A stretch of 63,351 nucleotides of DNA from Geobacter sp. UBA2189 (GCA_002328035.1 DCVL01000061.1:1-63351), one strand, 5' to 3'; shown: positions 35,476 to 45,343, counted from the first letter of the stretch. A program made the numbers and translations. Notes: generated by a model from the sequence alone, not told the origin.

Positions 35476-35485
35476 TTAATATCCC

Positions 35486-36001
35486 CTACTTCATTAATCC
35501 TTCAAGGAAGGAAATAACCTCAGGGCTGTTCCAATCAAGACCACCGATAACCTTTTTGACAATAATGCCGTTTTTATCAATTACAAACGTCTCTGGAACT
35601 CCTGTAATTCCATATATCCTTGCAGCCTGACCGGTTGAATCAATGTAGGCAGGGATAGAAAAACCGGTGTTTTTAAAAAAATCTTCAACGGCCTTTTTTC
35701 CACCTTCATCAAGAGAAACCGCTACCATCTGAAAAGGCTTTCCGGCCATAAAGCTGTTCAGCTTCATCATTGAAGGGATCTCTTCACGGCATGGTGGACA
35801 CCAGGTAGCCCAGAAGTTAAGCAGTACAACCTTACCCTTTAATCCTGAAAGGGTAACTTGCTGATTATCAAGAGAAACTACCGTTATGTCTGTCGCCGGA
35901 TTCTTCTCGGCAGGAGGCTTCACAGAGGATGAGTCCTTGCCTTTGCTGCAAGCAGTGACAAAAAGAAGCAGAAAAGAGATCAATAAAAGGAATTTTTTCA
36001 T
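35486..36001 (-). CDS. TlpA/ResA-like thiol-disulfide lipoprotein
   Basis: 171 residues. Signal peptide MKKFLLLISFLLLFVTAC with a lipobox cysteine at 18 marks it as a lipoprotein, to be processed by Lgt encoded nearby. The thioredoxin fold has the active site WATWCPPCREE (CxxC) and the cis-proline loop GVPETFVID. Probably reduces apocytochrome c heme-binding cysteines, with electrons from CcdA, as ResA does. GGAGGATAATT precedes the ATG. Confidence 0.92.
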   Translation of the reverse strand: MKKFLLLISFLLLFVTACSKGKDSSSVKPPAEKNPATDITVVSLDNQQVTLSGLKGKVVLLNFWATWCPPCREEIPSMMKLNSFMAGKPFQMVAVSLDEGGKKAVEDFFKNTGFSIPAYIDSTGQAARIYGITGVPETFVIDKNGIIVKKVIGGLDWNSPEVISFLEGLMK

Positions 36002-36073
36002 TGTTTAATTATCCTCCAGAATTTTCAATATGGGATCTTAATGCAGTAGAAAGAGGCTGTGAGATAAGAAAGA

Positions 36074-37057
36074 CTAACGGTTTCTGGTTACCACATATTC
36101 GGCCATATCAAGCAATGCATCCTTGCAACTCTCATCTGGAAAGCAGGATAGATGTTTCTTGCAACTGTCAATAAAGTTCCTGGCCTTTGAAACCGTATAT
36201 TCGATACCTCCGTAGCTCTGCACCAGAGAGCATACCAGACGGAAATCTTCAGGAATAAGTTCATCTTTTCCTATGATGGCTGCTACAGCCGCCTTTTCAT
36301 CGGCAGTACATGCGCGAAGGGTATGTATAAGCGGCAGGGTTAGCTTTCCCTCTTCCAGATCGTGACCGATGCTCTTGCCAAACTCCTCCTCAGAGGCCGT
36401 ATAATCAAGAATGTCATCCATAAGCTGGAAGGCAATACCCAAATCCATTCCAAAATCTGCCATTGCCTGTTCCTGCTGCTGAGATACTTTTCCCAATATG
36501 GCGCCTGATTGAGCCGCTGCAGAAAGCAGAACGGCAGTCTTTGCCTTCACCACCTCAATATACTGCTCCTCCGTAAGATCAACCTCACCTGTGTAAAGCA
36601 GCTGGAGAACTTCCCCCTCAGCAATGATCGTTGTAGCACGGGACATAACGCCAAGTATATCAAGACTGCCAACACCAACCATCAGTGAGAATGATTTTGA
36701 AAAGAGAAAATCACCAATAAGAACGGAGGCCTCATTGCCCCAGAGGGTGTTGGCAGAAGCCAGTCCTCTGCGTAAAGAGGCATTGTCAACAACATCGTCA
36801 TGAAGGAGGGTAGCGGTATGAATAAACTCTACAACACTGGCAAGCGGAATGGCCTGAGCTCCATGATAGTTACAGAGACGGGCGGAAAGCAGGAGCATGG
36901 CCGGACGGATACGCTTGCCACCACTGGAGAGGAGATATTCCCCAACCTTGCGTATAAGTGGCACCTCAGATTCAAGGTCTTTTTTAAACTGTTCCTCAAC
37001 CTGCTTGAGATCTTCGCCTATCAGTTCCAATGCAGCCTGCATGGCAATCCAATCCAT
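36074..37057 (-). CDS. ispB: Polyprenyl diphosphate synthase (octaprenyl-type)
   Basis: 327-residue trans-prenyltransferase that makes the quinone side chain. The first aspartate-rich motif is LLHDDVVDNASLRRG and the second FQLMDDILDYTASEEEFGK. Bulkiness before the first motif was not analysed, so chain length is not known. The start is at 37057 or at the ATG five codons in (37042); the nearest promoter leaves almost no leader for the first, which favours the second. Confidence 0.9.
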   Translation of the reverse strand: MDWIAMQAALELIGEDLKQVEEQFKKDLESEVPLIRKVGEYLLSSGGKRIRPAMLLLSARLCNYHGAQAIPLASVVEFIHTATLLHDDVVDNASLRRGLASANTLWGNEASVLIGDFLFSKSFSLMVGVGSLDILGVMSRATTIIAEGEVLQLLYTGEVDLTEEQYIEVVKAKTAVLLSAAAQSGAILGKVSQQQEQAMADFGMDLGIAFQLMDDILDYTASEEEFGKSIGHDLEEGKLTLPLIHTLRACTADEKAAVAAIIGKDELIPEDFRLVCSLVQSYGGIEYTVSKARNFIDSCKKHLSCFPDESCKDALLDMAEYVVTRNR

Positions 37058-37072
37058 TGATAAATTTTGCCT

Positions 37073-37102
37073 ATACTACTTAAGCAAATCTCGTTTTGTC
37101 AA
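37073..37102 (-). promoter_or_regulatory. Promoter for the polyprenyl synthase gene
   Basis: Minus-strand TTGACA (perfect), 18 nt, TAGTAT, ending 16 nt before the first possible start codon. Confidence 0.55.
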
Positions 37103-37299
37103 AGCATTTCTAAATTTATAAACAGCCAAACCCTTTATAAATTCTAAAAATTTCATAGATATGGATAGTATTTGATTCATCAGAAAAGAGGCCAAATCTC
37201 CTGCCTTAAATTAATTTTGTTTAATATCCTCAATTTCTTAACGGTTCATACAATTTCAGGTAGAAAACAGTTTTGTCACATTCAGTGAACCACTGAACC

Positions 37300-37328
37300 T
37301 TGACCATATCGATTGCAGAATGTATAAA
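37300..37328 (+). promoter_or_regulatory. Promoter for valS
   Basis: TTGACC, 17 nt, TATAAA, giving a leader of about 35 nt before valS. The 312-nt gap between the divergent genes holds this promoter, the minus-strand one, and otherwise AT-rich DNA. A weak TTCAGT / ACTGAA dyad lies just upstream of the -35. No T-box leader is visible. Confidence 0.65.
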
Positions 37329-37369
37329 AACAAATCTTGATAAATTTATAAAGGCAGGAACGACTTGTA

Positions 37370-40063
37370 ATGACAAAAAATGAGCTCTCCAAAGGCTATG
37401 AACCATTTGAAGTGGAAAAAAAATGGTACTCAGAATGGCTGAATAAAAAATATTTTCATTCGGATCCTTCATCGCCGCGCAAACCTTACAGTATAGTTAT
37501 CCCTCCTCCAAACGTAACAGGCGCCCTCCATATGGGACACGCCCTTAACAACACACTTCAGGATATACTCTGCAGATGGAAACGTATGTCAGGAGAAAAC
37601 GTCCTCTGGATGCCGGGTACAGATCATGCCGGAATAGCCACCCAGAACGTTGTAGAACGTCAACTGACCGCCGAAGGCAAGGATCGTCACGACCTGGGGC
37701 GAGAAGCCTTTATAGAACGGGTATGGAAATGGAAGGCTGAATCAGGCGGTCAGATAATCGGCCAGTTAAAGCGACTTGGAGCCTCATGCGACTGGGACAG
37801 AGAGCGTTTTACAATGGATGATGGGCTTTCAAAGGCCGTAAGAACCGTTTTTGTAAGACTTTATGATGAAGGTCTTATCTATCGCGCCAATCGTCTAATA
37901 AACTGGTGTCCCCGCTGCCATACCGCACTGTCTGACATTGAGGTCGAGCATGAAGAAAAAAAGGGGCATCTCTGGCATATACGTTATCCGGTAATCGGAC
38001 AGCCGGGACGGTTCTTGGTTGTAGCAACTACACGTCCTGAAACCATGCTTGGCGACACAGCCGTTGCTGTACACCCTGAAGATGAACGATATAAAGACCT
38101 GCACGGGGCGAAGGTTCTGCTGCCTCTTCTGAACAGAGAGATCCACGTGGTTGCTGATGAATATGTAGATCGTGAATTTGGAACCGGCGTAGTAAAGATA
38201 ACCCCTGCCCATGATTTTAACGACTTCGAGGTTGGAACCCGTCACAACCTTGAAAACATAAATATCCTGGATGAATCAGGGATGATTAACGAAGCCGGTC
38301 GGCAGTATAAAGGAATGGAACGCTTTGCCGCCCGCACTAGGATAATTGAGGATCTGGAGGCTGGCGGTCTACTTGAAAAGATCGATGACCATGTTCTATC
38401 TGTTGGCGGATGCTACCGCTGCAAAACCGTAGTTGAACCTTATCTTTCACTGCAGTGGTACGTAAAGGTAGAACCACTGGCAGAACGCGCCATGAAGGCG
38501 GTAAAGGATGGACATACCAGAATTCTACCTAAACATTGGGAAAACACATATTTCGACTGGATGGAAAATATCCGCGACTGGTGCATATCCCGTCAGATCT
38601 GGTGGGGACACCGGATACCTGCATGGTTCTGTGACAAATGTGGCAAGATTACGGTGGCAATGGAAGATCCTGCCATCTGCCCTGACTGCGGAAGCGATAA
38701 ACTGCGTCAGGAGACTGACGTCCTTGACACCTGGTTCTCCTCCGCGCTCTGGCCTTTTTCAACAATGGGATGGCCGGAACATACTCCAGAGCTGGAAAAG
38801 TTCTATCCAACATCCTGTCTTGTAACCGGTTTTGATATACTGTTCTTCTGGGTAGCCAGGATGATGATGATGGGGCTTCACTTTATGGATGAGGTGCCAT
38901 TCAAGGATGTATATATCCATGCCCTTGTACGTGACGCACAGGGGCAAAAGATGTCCAAATCAAAAGGCAACGTTATTGATCCACTAACGGTGATTGATCA
39001 ATACGGCACGGACGCCTTCCGTTTCACCCTCGCAGCATTTGCCGCACAGGGACGGGATATAAAACTGTCCGAAGAGCGAATATCGGGCTATAGAAATTTC
39101 TGTAACAAGATCTGGAATGCCGCCAGGTTCACCATGATGAATCTGGAAGGGTTTAATCCTGATACGACTGTTTTTGAAGATCTGGTTCTCTCGGAAACAG
39201 AAGAATGGATACTTCATCGCCTGAACGAAACAGCCGCTGAAACCGCAAAAGCTCTTGATGAATACCGTTTTAACGAAGCGGCCATGACCTTGTATCAGTT
39301 TACATGGAATGAATTCTGCGACTGGTATCTGGAGTTTTCCAAACAGGATCTTTACGGAAACAATCAGCTTCGTAAAACCACAACCCAATATGTACTCTGG
39401 ATCGTACTTGAAAACCTGCTGCGTCTTCTGCATCCTTTTATGCCGTTTATAACAGAGGAGATCTGGCAATCCCTTCCAAAAGGTGAACGCTGTTCCAGTC
39501 GTGGTTCCGGCGGGGATTGGTCCGCATCCATAATGTTGGCTCCTTACCCAATAACCAGGGAAGACTGGCACTTTGAGGATACCGCAGAAAGAATGAGCCA
39601 GATAATGGAAGTAATATCGGCTATCCGTACAATTCGTGGAGAGATGGAGGTTCCCCCATCCCGCGAGATAAATGTGATGCTATCCGCTTCATCTCAAGCT
39701 TCTGAAGATCTGGCAAGGCTTTTTGAAAACAGGATAAAGGCTCTTGCAAGAGCCAAAGATCTGATTATAGGCCAGAATCTGGCAAGGCCTGAAGATGCCT
39801 CTGTTCAGCCTGCCGGCGCATTTCAGATATTTGTTCCTTTAAAAGGTCTTGTTGATGTTGCTGAGGAAGAAAAACGGCTTTTAAAAGAGATAGCCAAACT
39901 GGAGAAAGAGGTTGAGATGTTTTCAAAAAAGCTCGGAAATCCAAGCTTTATTGACAGAGCTCCGGCGGATATCGTAGAAAAGGAAAAAACCAAGCTTGAA
40001 GAGGTAACCGGTAAGAAGGCTCTGCTGGAAGAAAGTCTGGAGAAGATAAAAAAGCTGGAATAA
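37370..40063 (+). CDS. valS: Valyl-tRNA synthetase
   Basis: 897-residue class I synthetase. HIGH appears as PPNVTGALHMGHAL (about 43-56), an editing domain follows (VVATTRPETMLGDTAVAVHPED), KMSKS as GQKMSKSKGNVIDPL near 530, a zinc-type CDKCGK...CPDCG insert, and the C-terminal tRNA-binding coiled coil (EEKRLLKEIAKLEKEVEMFSKKL). Complete and of normal length. Confidence 0.98.
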   Translation: MTKNELSKGYEPFEVEKKWYSEWLNKKYFHSDPSSPRKPYSIVIPPPNVTGALHMGHALNNTLQDILCRWKRMSGENVLWMPGTDHAGIATQNVVERQLTAEGKDRHDLGREAFIERVWKWKAESGGQIIGQLKRLGASCDWDRERFTMDDGLSKAVRTVFVRLYDEGLIYRANRLINWCPRCHTALSDIEVEHEEKKGHLWHIRYPVIGQPGRFLVVATTRPETMLGDTAVAVHPEDERYKDLHGAKVLLPLLNREIHVVADEYVDREFGTGVVKITPAHDFNDFEVGTRHNLENINILDESGMINEAGRQYKGMERFAARTRIIEDLEAGGLLEKIDDHVLSVGGCYRCKTVVEPYLSLQWYVKVEPLAERAMKAVKDGHTRILPKHWENTYFDWMENIRDWCISRQIWWGHRIPAWFCDKCGKITVAMEDPAICPDCGSDKLRQETDVLDTWFSSALWPFSTMGWPEHTPELEKFYPTSCLVTGFDILFFWVARMMMMGLHFMDEVPFKDVYIHALVRDAQGQKMSKSKGNVIDPLTVIDQYGTDAFRFTLAAFAAQGRDIKLSEERISGYRNFCNKIWNAARFTMMNLEGFNPDTTVFEDLVLSETEEWILHRLNETAAETAKALDEYRFNEAAMTLYQFTWNEFCDWYLEFSKQDLYGNNQLRKTTTQYVLWIVLENLLRLLHPFMPFITEEIWQSLPKGERCSSRGSGGDWSASIMLAPYPITREDWHFEDTAERMSQIMEVISAIRTIRGEMEVPPSREINVMLSASSQASEDLARLFENRIKALARAKDLIIGQNLARPEDASVQPAGAFQIFVPLKGLVDVAEEEKRLLKEIAKLEKEVEMFSKKLGNPSFIDRAPADIVEKEKTKLEEVTGKKALLEESLEKIKKLE

Positions 40064-40073
40064 AATCAAGGGG

Positions 40074-40105
40074 GGCTGACAAGCTGACTACTCAGGCTTT
40101 CAGCC
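40074..40105. terminator. Possible terminator between valS and the lipid cluster
   Basis: Hairpin GGCTGA-C-AAGC / GCTT-TCAGCC at the convergent 3' ends. It lacks a clean T-run on both strands (minus side has GATTTTATT), so this is a weak call. Confidence 0.3.
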
Positions 40106-42605
40106 TCAATCTTGCAGAAACAAGCAATAAAGCGGCTAATGCAGTGAAACCGACGCCAAAATTAGTAGCCCAGCCTATTGATGACATGGCTCCGTAATCG
40201 GTAAAGGCCAATGAACCGAAACCGGCAATGGTAGTCAGGGCAGATAAAAGCACGGATCGTCCGGCCTGCACAAAGGCCTCTCGCTGCTTTTCAGGAGCCG
40301 CCTCAGCACAACGGTGCTGAATATGCAGGCCGTAATCGCTTCCCATTCCTATAATGGTCACCAGCACCATAACATTCATAAAGTTAAGCTTCATCCCAAA
40401 AAGCACCATAGCGCCAAGCATTGCAACAGAACCATACAACACAGGTCCAAGTGAAGCAGTGATCCCTTTAAAGTTTTTGAAATGAGTAAGCAACAACAGT
40501 AATACCAGTACAGTCCCGATTCCAACACCGTTTACTGCACTTCTCCGCACTGCTGCAAGCAACTCATCACTTACCAGATCCGTACCTGTAACGCGGGCAT
40601 CCGGCAGAATAACGGCCAATTCGTGCACAAAATCCTTCTGATTAAGCTGATCGGGATTGAAATACAGGTAGGTGAGGCTATGCCAACCACTTTTGTCCTG
40701 TAGCAGATGTCTTTCAACCACACCCCTTAGCGGAGACAACCCAAGTTCTCTTACAATTCCAGCTTCATCAATCAGATTGGTAAGACTTCCATCCCTAATC
40801 TGTTTAAGATACGGTTCAAAGGAACCTGCGCTGAAACCTTTTAAGAGCAGTTTTTCCTTAAGTTTATTGGCCGTGATGTCGGCAGATTTTAAAACCTTTA
40901 TGATTTCAATCTGTTCCGACTGACTATTCATGGTCTGTCCAAGACTGGACCATGCCTTAATTTTCCCTTCAGCTCTCAATTCGGCTGTAAGTGAATCAAC
41001 GGCCTTGCTCCGATGCATTACTTCAGCTTGCGTAGCTCCATCAACCGCAACCAACAGACTTTTAGGAGCCAGATTCAGATGCTGCTCCACAAGCTCTTGT
41101 GCACGAAAGGCCTCTGAATGCTGCGGTTGCAGATTTTTTAACTCACCATCAAATGAGATCCGGATGGCAAAAATACCAAATATAAAAAGCAGCAGAGAGG
41201 ATAAATAGAAGAGAAGGCGGAAGTGGCGACCTGAAAAGTTCCAGAGCCAGACCATACCAACGGTTGGCAACGGTTTGTACACTCTATCCGGTGAATCAAT
41301 CATCCTTAAGATAATAGGCGCAAGAAAAAGGGTCACATAGAGGGAAAAGATAACCCCCAGCCCTACAAGAATCCCAAGCTCGGACAAGGCGCGCACCTCC
41401 GCCCCGGCAAGCGCAAGAAAAGGTAAAGCCGTTGTTGTTGCGGCGGTAAACAGACCCTCTCCTGTATCTACAACTGCCAGACGGATAGCCTCATCCGAAC
41501 CGATTCCGGCTGCACGTTCAGTATGAAAGCGGTCATACAGATGGATAGAGTAATCGGTGCCAAGGCCAATGATAAGCGCCATAAACGCAAAAGAGATTAT
41601 ATGGATACTGGAGAGAAAAAGCCCGGCAAAACCGAGCGCAAGCAATACTCCAAGCCCAAGAACAAGCGGTATCATTAACGTTGGCCAGACACGACGATAG
41701 ACTGCATAGAAGATCCCAAGAACAACAACCAGCGAAGAAAGGATGCATGAGATGATATTCGATTTCATGGCCGCTTCATCAATCACGGCGCTTATATGGG
41801 CACCGGCACATGAAACCTTTACTTCCATCATCCCTTGACGCGCCTGATTTATCCCTGCAACAAGTTTTCTGGCAAAGACCATATCCTGCACCGGCCTCGA
41901 AGGCTCGGCAATCATGATAAGTACCCGGCCATCACGCGAGAGAAAATAAGGGGAGGAAGGATCCATATCCAGAGCCTGGCTGCCAGCCTTGAGCCTTGGC
42001 AGAACAAGATCCCTGAACCCAAGCGGGTCAACCGTTGTAACTGGAACAGCAGCAGCACCTATTGAACCGGCCAGTTGCGATATCAAACTATCCAGCGCCT
42101 CGTCAATACCGGTATCGGTTGTTTTTTCAGCCAGCAGGCCTGCATCCTTCAAAGGCACAAAGGCAGCCGGATGGGCTGCGGCAAATGCAATCAGATTGGT
42201 GAAACGCTCCGCCTCAGACTCCTCGTATATTCGGTATGTAACCCGCTTGAAGGCAGGATGACCGTCAACCTGAAGGGAACGCAGTCGTTCCGCCAGACGG
42301 GATGCCTCCGCTGGCAAGAGGTCAGCTTCACCCTCAAGCAGAAAATAGGCCTCTCTGGCTCCACCAGACCAGTCCAGAGATTCAAGCAACAACCTCATCG
42401 CAGGCCGATCTGCCGGAAAAAGGCGGAAGATATCGGTTTCAAAACGGACATGGGAAAGAGAATAGAGAGAGAGCAGAATCAGAAGCAGAAAAGAACTGAC
42501 TACCTTGTATGGAGAGTTACGGGTAATCCGGTAAATCCAGGAGAGATGGCTGATAGTAATATTACTAAAAAATTCAAGCATCCCGTTAAATCGGTACTGA
42601 CTCAT
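40092..42605 (-). CDS. MMPL/RND-family lipid exporter of the lipid cluster
   Basis: 837 residues with two similar halves, each a TM helix, a large periplasmic loop and five more TM helices. The sterol-sensing-like helices FMALIIGLGTDYSIHLYDRF and VTIIGMGSDYGLHIQHRC carry the GxGxDY proton-relay pattern of MMPL/HpnN-type pumps. It is the last gene of the 17-gene unit. Together with the LolA-like and LolB-like proteins it probably moves the acyl product from the inner membrane to the outer membrane, as in aryl polyene loci. Confidence 0.88.
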   Translation of the reverse strand: MSQYRFNGMLEFFSNITISHLSWIYRITRNSPYKVVSSFLLLILLSLYSLSHVRFETDIFRLFPADRPAMRLLLESLDWSGGAREAYFLLEGEADLLPAEASRLAERLRSLQVDGHPAFKRVTYRIYEESEAERFTNLIAFAAAHPAAFVPLKDAGLLAEKTTDTGIDEALDSLISQLAGSIGAAAVPVTTVDPLGFRDLVLPRLKAGSQALDMDPSSPYFLSRDGRVLIMIAEPSRPVQDMVFARKLVAGINQARQGMMEVKVSCAGAHISAVIDEAAMKSNIISCILSSLVVVLGIFYAVYRRVWPTLMIPLVLGLGVLLALGFAGLFLSSIHIISFAFMALIIGLGTDYSIHLYDRFHTERAAGIGSDEAIRLAVVDTGEGLFTAATTTALPFLALAGAEVRALSELGILVGLGVIFSLYVTLFLAPIILRMIDSPDRVYKPLPTVGMVWLWNFSGRHFRLLFYLSSLLLFIFGIFAIRISFDGELKNLQPQHSEAFRAQELVEQHLNLAPKSLLVAVDGATQAEVMHRSKAVDSLTAELRAEGKIKAWSSLGQTMNSQSEQIEIIKVLKSADITANKLKEKLLLKGFSAGSFEPYLKQIRDGSLTNLIDEAGIVRELGLSPLRGVVERHLLQDKSGWHSLTYLYFNPDQLNQKDFVHELAVILPDARVTGTDLVSDELLAAVRRSAVNGVGIGTVLVLLLLLTHFKNFKGITASLGPVLYGSVAMLGAMVLFGMKLNFMNVMVLVTIIGMGSDYGLHIQHRCAEAAPEKQREAFVQAGRSVLLSALTTIAGFGSLAFTDYGAMSSIGWATNFGVGFTALAALLLVSARLRLKA

Positions 42606-42608
42606 TTA

Positions 42609-43304
42609 TCATTGTGCTTTCAGTTCAGAAAGGGGAAACAGACGGAGACCTTGCAGCCGAATGGTAAAAGCAGTTAGTTCCAGCTCTGTATTTGCTTCCG
42701 GATCTTCAAGGTTAAGCTTCACCCTGTCACCGTCAGCTGTTTCCATTTGCAGCTCCATAGGCAGGCAGATATTTGAGAGGTTTTCATATTTTCGATAACT
42801 TACCAGTTCACCGCTTTTGAGGCTTTTTTCAACAACCAGACCATCTCTCAGGGTAATACGCTCCAAACTTCCATTTACAGAAGTCCGTCCTATTACACCA
42901 TCAGCTGGGGATCCGGATTGCGGTTCTGAATCCAGAACCCAGCGTAGCATGGCAAAACCTCGTTGACCGGCTTTAGCTGGCAGATCCTTAATCCTTCCCT
43001 GATAAGCAACACCAGTTGCCGGATAGACAATGGTAATATTCTCTCCGGCAACCAGCGTATCCATAACTGTTGTGCCGAATGGGGATAGTATTATCAGACG
43101 CAGATGATCAGGACGTCTGTAGAGCATAACCCCACGCCCGGAGATATGCCTGTCAGCAGTGCGAAGTGATACAGTTACTGTAGAGCTCAACGTTTTCACT
43201 GCCGCTTTGGAGGTAAGCGCACTGCATGATTTGGAGAGTTCCCTGCCAGTTGCGCAGGCCGATAAGAGAGCGGCAACTGTAATTATCATAAAGAAGCGTA
43301 ACAT
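42609..43304 (-). CDS. LolB-like outer-membrane lipoprotein
   Basis: 231 residues. MLRFFMIITVAALLSAC is a lipoprotein signal with cysteine at 17. The rest is a beta-rich domain with the LolB/DUF4292-like pattern (GRGVMLYRRPDHLRLIILSPFGTTVMDTLVAG), expected to bind a lipid in an open barrel. It lies 2 nt after the LolA-like gene and 3 nt before the exporter, so the three form an envelope transit set. Confidence 0.8.
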   Translation of the reverse strand: MLRFFMIITVAALLSACATGRELSKSCSALTSKAAVKTLSSTVTVSLRTADRHISGRGVMLYRRPDHLRLIILSPFGTTVMDTLVAGENITIVYPATGVAYQGRIKDLPAKAGQRGFAMLRWVLDSEPQSGSPADGVIGRTSVNGSLERITLRDGLVVEKSLKSGELVSYRKYENLSNICLPMELQMETADGDRVKLNLEDPEANTELELTAFTIRLQGLRLFPLSELKAQ

Positions 43305-43306
43305 GT

Positions 43307-43918
43307 TTATTCCAGACTGAAATCAGCCTCTGTCAGGCCAACATTCTTCTTGATTTTGTGAAAATTCATCTCGGTTCTGTCACCGGTACGTTCCAGCAGA
43401 ATCAGCTTTCGAACAGTACCATCATTATGAAGAGAAACCATTAACTCCTTCAACTGACCGCCAGAATTCGGCCTGATTAAAACAGTAGTTTGTTGCCCTG
43501 CCTGTTCAGCTCGTATCTCGATCCCATCCGGCACCTTGGTCACGGGTCTGGCAACTGTACTGAACCAGTGGGAAAGTCCCTGTTCAGAAGGAAGAACGAT
43601 CCGCTGCAGATCTCCATTCTGCCCCATACGCTGTTGGAGTACCGTATCCTTAAGCAGCACCCTGGCATTATACGGAGGAAAAAGCTCCATAAAAAAGAGA
43701 TCCGGTTTCCTGAATCGGATCTTGCCCTGCATAACCAGTTTTTTCTTCATTACAGAGAGCCGTTTTTCCTGAACAAGGTCGGCGGTAAAATCATTCATAC
43801 CGGCAAAGGATTTCCTCAGTGCCTCCAACCCTTCAACAGGAGTCAGGCTACGGGCATCTGAGGGGAGTGCTAGAGCAGTAATAAAAAGGACAAACAAAAT
43901 ATTAAACAATAATTTCAT
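43307..43918 (-). CDS. LolA-like periplasmic lipid carrier
   Basis: 203 residues with a signal peptide (MKLLFNILFVLFITALALPSDA) and the LolA fold: GMNDFTADLVQEKRLSVMKKKLVMQGKIRFRKPDLFFMELFPPYNARVLL. Such LolA-like proteins in aryl polyene clusters are thought to carry the polyene rather than lipoproteins, and I infer the same here. Starts inside the dehydratase stop (4-nt overlap). Confidence 0.85.
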   Translation of the reverse strand: MKLLFNILFVLFITALALPSDARSLTPVEGLEALRKSFAGMNDFTADLVQEKRLSVMKKKLVMQGKIRFRKPDLFFMELFPPYNARVLLKDTVLQQRMGQNGDLQRIVLPSEQGLSHWFSTVARPVTKVPDGIEIRAEQAGQQTTVLIRPNSGGQLKELMVSLHNDGTVRKLILLERTGDRTEMNFHKIKKNVGLTEADFSLE

Positions 43919-44328
43919 AATCTTCCAACTCCCAGGGTAAGGTTGGCATTAAGCAGTTCTTCATCCCCTACAGTCACGGTACCCTGCACCAGACAGAGAC
44001 GTCCAAAGGACTTTACAATCCTGGCTGAAACTTCAAATGTATCACCTGGCTCGGGCAAGCGGCCAAACTTGGCGTGGTCAACGGCTGCCAGAAAGCCCCC
44101 TTCCCCTTCCATCATCGCCGCAGCAATACCTGATAGTTGAGCCAGAATCTCCAGCAAAAATGACTGTGGAATATACTGCGTGGAACAGCTGGTTCTGTAT
44201 CTTCCAGCAGCGCTTTCACCAGGGTTATGCTCCAGTACCCTGTCAAGCATCAGAAAAGGATGTCTGTGAGGCAGATATTGAGCAGGGTTGGGGCTAAACA
44301 GGGTCGCCACCTTCAAGAGTGATCGCAA
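43915..44328 (-). CDS. 3-hydroxyacyl-ACP dehydratase (FabZ/ApeP-like)
   Basis: 137-residue hotdog protein. The catalytic His is in YLPHRHPFLMLDRV (about 19-32) and the acid in SFLLEILAQLSG. It removes water from 3-hydroxyacyl-ACP, giving the double bond. The start is uncertain: the frame opens with TTG at 44328, which has GAAGG 8 nt upstream, 35 nt inside the previous gene. Confidence 0.85.
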   Translation of the reverse strand: MRSLLKVATLFSPNPAQYLPHRHPFLMLDRVLEHNPGESAAGRYRTSCSTQYIPQSFLLEILAQLSGIAAAMMEGEGGFLAAVDHAKFGRLPEPGDTFEVSARIVKSFGRLCLVQGTVTVGDEELLNANLTLGVGRL

Positions 44329-45343
44329 AATAAGGGCCTTCAGGTGACACAGCCAGATGCAACCCCTGCTCTGCCGGTTGCATAAGTCTGATCAGTATTC
44401 CTATTACGGTTCCCCCCATAGCCAGTGACCTTCCAAATGTCAGACCTGGGTATAGTACATATTCTGACTCAAGCTGCTCAAGAAATGGCGCGGCAGACTC
44501 TGCAGCACCTGAAACTGTTATCCTGTCAAATTTCTTCTGCCCCTCAAATAGCAGTTCTATTCCTCGCTGTTCATCTCCTGGCAGCAGAAATCCTACACTA
44601 TTGATCGAGTCAATCCTGGCCTTTATGACTGCCCCCCTTTTTATGGCATGCTCAGCCCGCTCCAGAACGAGTATTCCGGCTCCCTCGCCAAAACCTGCCC
44701 CAAACCTCTTCAACTGGCCGGTTGCAGAAAAGCCACGGATCATCTGGGGAGTCAGCTCATCGACCCCGCCTGCCAGCATGACATCAGCACGACCTTCTTC
44801 GATAAACCGGCATGCAGCCAAAATAGCAGATTCAGCAGAGCAGAATCTTTGAATAAATGTTATGTTTGGAGCCTTTAAAGCATATTCAATAGAGGTATTG
44901 CCAGCAGGTGCGTTTGCAACTGTATTTGGGAAAAGCATAGGGGAAAGACCGGCAATCCCTCCCTGATAATAACCGGTCAGAAGTTCGGATGAATTTGCTA
45001 TCCCTCCAAATCCACATCCCAGGGCGACTCCTATACGATCAGCAGGTATCTCCCCTTTTGCAATAGAGGCATCCGCAAGAGCCATACCTGTGGTAGCAAC
45101 GGCAAACTGACTGGCGCGATCGAGCTTTCGCGCCTTTAAGGGAGCTATAAAATCGGTTACCTTGAAATTTTCCGCTCTGCCCCATAGCTGTCCTGTAGTT
45201 CCGGCAACCTCTTCTGGAATCGGCTTGAGACAAATGTCACCTTTGCCTAAAGCCTTAATTAACGGCTCCAGACCTATCCCTGCCGCACTGATTGCACTGC
45301 ATCCGGTTATTACAATTCCGGTTTTAAAAGAGAAACGGGTCAT
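44294..45343 (-). CDS. Ketosynthase-like partner without active-site histidines (CLF type)
   Basis: 349 residues with a thiolase fold. The Cys loop is kept (QRFCSAESAI, Cys168), but neither the NAHGT histidine nor the KxxxGH histidine of working KAS II enzymes is present. This is the pattern of a chain-length-factor-like subunit that pairs with an active ketosynthase. I start at the ATG at 45343 with GGAGG upstream; it overlaps the active ketosynthase by 4 nt, a good sign that they form a heterodimer. Confidence 0.82.
   Translation of the reverse strand: MTRFSFKTGIVITGCSAISAAGIGLEPLIKALGKGDICLKPIPEEVAGTTGQLWGRAENFKVTDFIAPLKARKLDRASQFAVATTGMALADASIAKGEIPADRIGVALGCGFGGIANSSELLTGYYQGGIAGLSPMLFPNTVANAPAGNTSIEYALKAPNITFIQRFCSAESAILAACRFIEEGRADVMLAGGVDELTPQMIRGFSATGQLKRFGAGFGEGAGILVLERAEHAIKRGAVIKARIDSINSVGFLLPGDEQRGIELLFEGQKKFDRITVSGAAESAAPFLEQLESEYVLYPGLTFGRSLAMGGTVIGILIRLMQPAEQGLHLAVSPEGPYFAITLEGGDPV

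Noticed and set aside
37058..37369. T-box or other tRNA-sensing leader before valS
   Set aside because: The promoter is only about 40 nt before the start, and no specifier or antiterminator pattern is visible.
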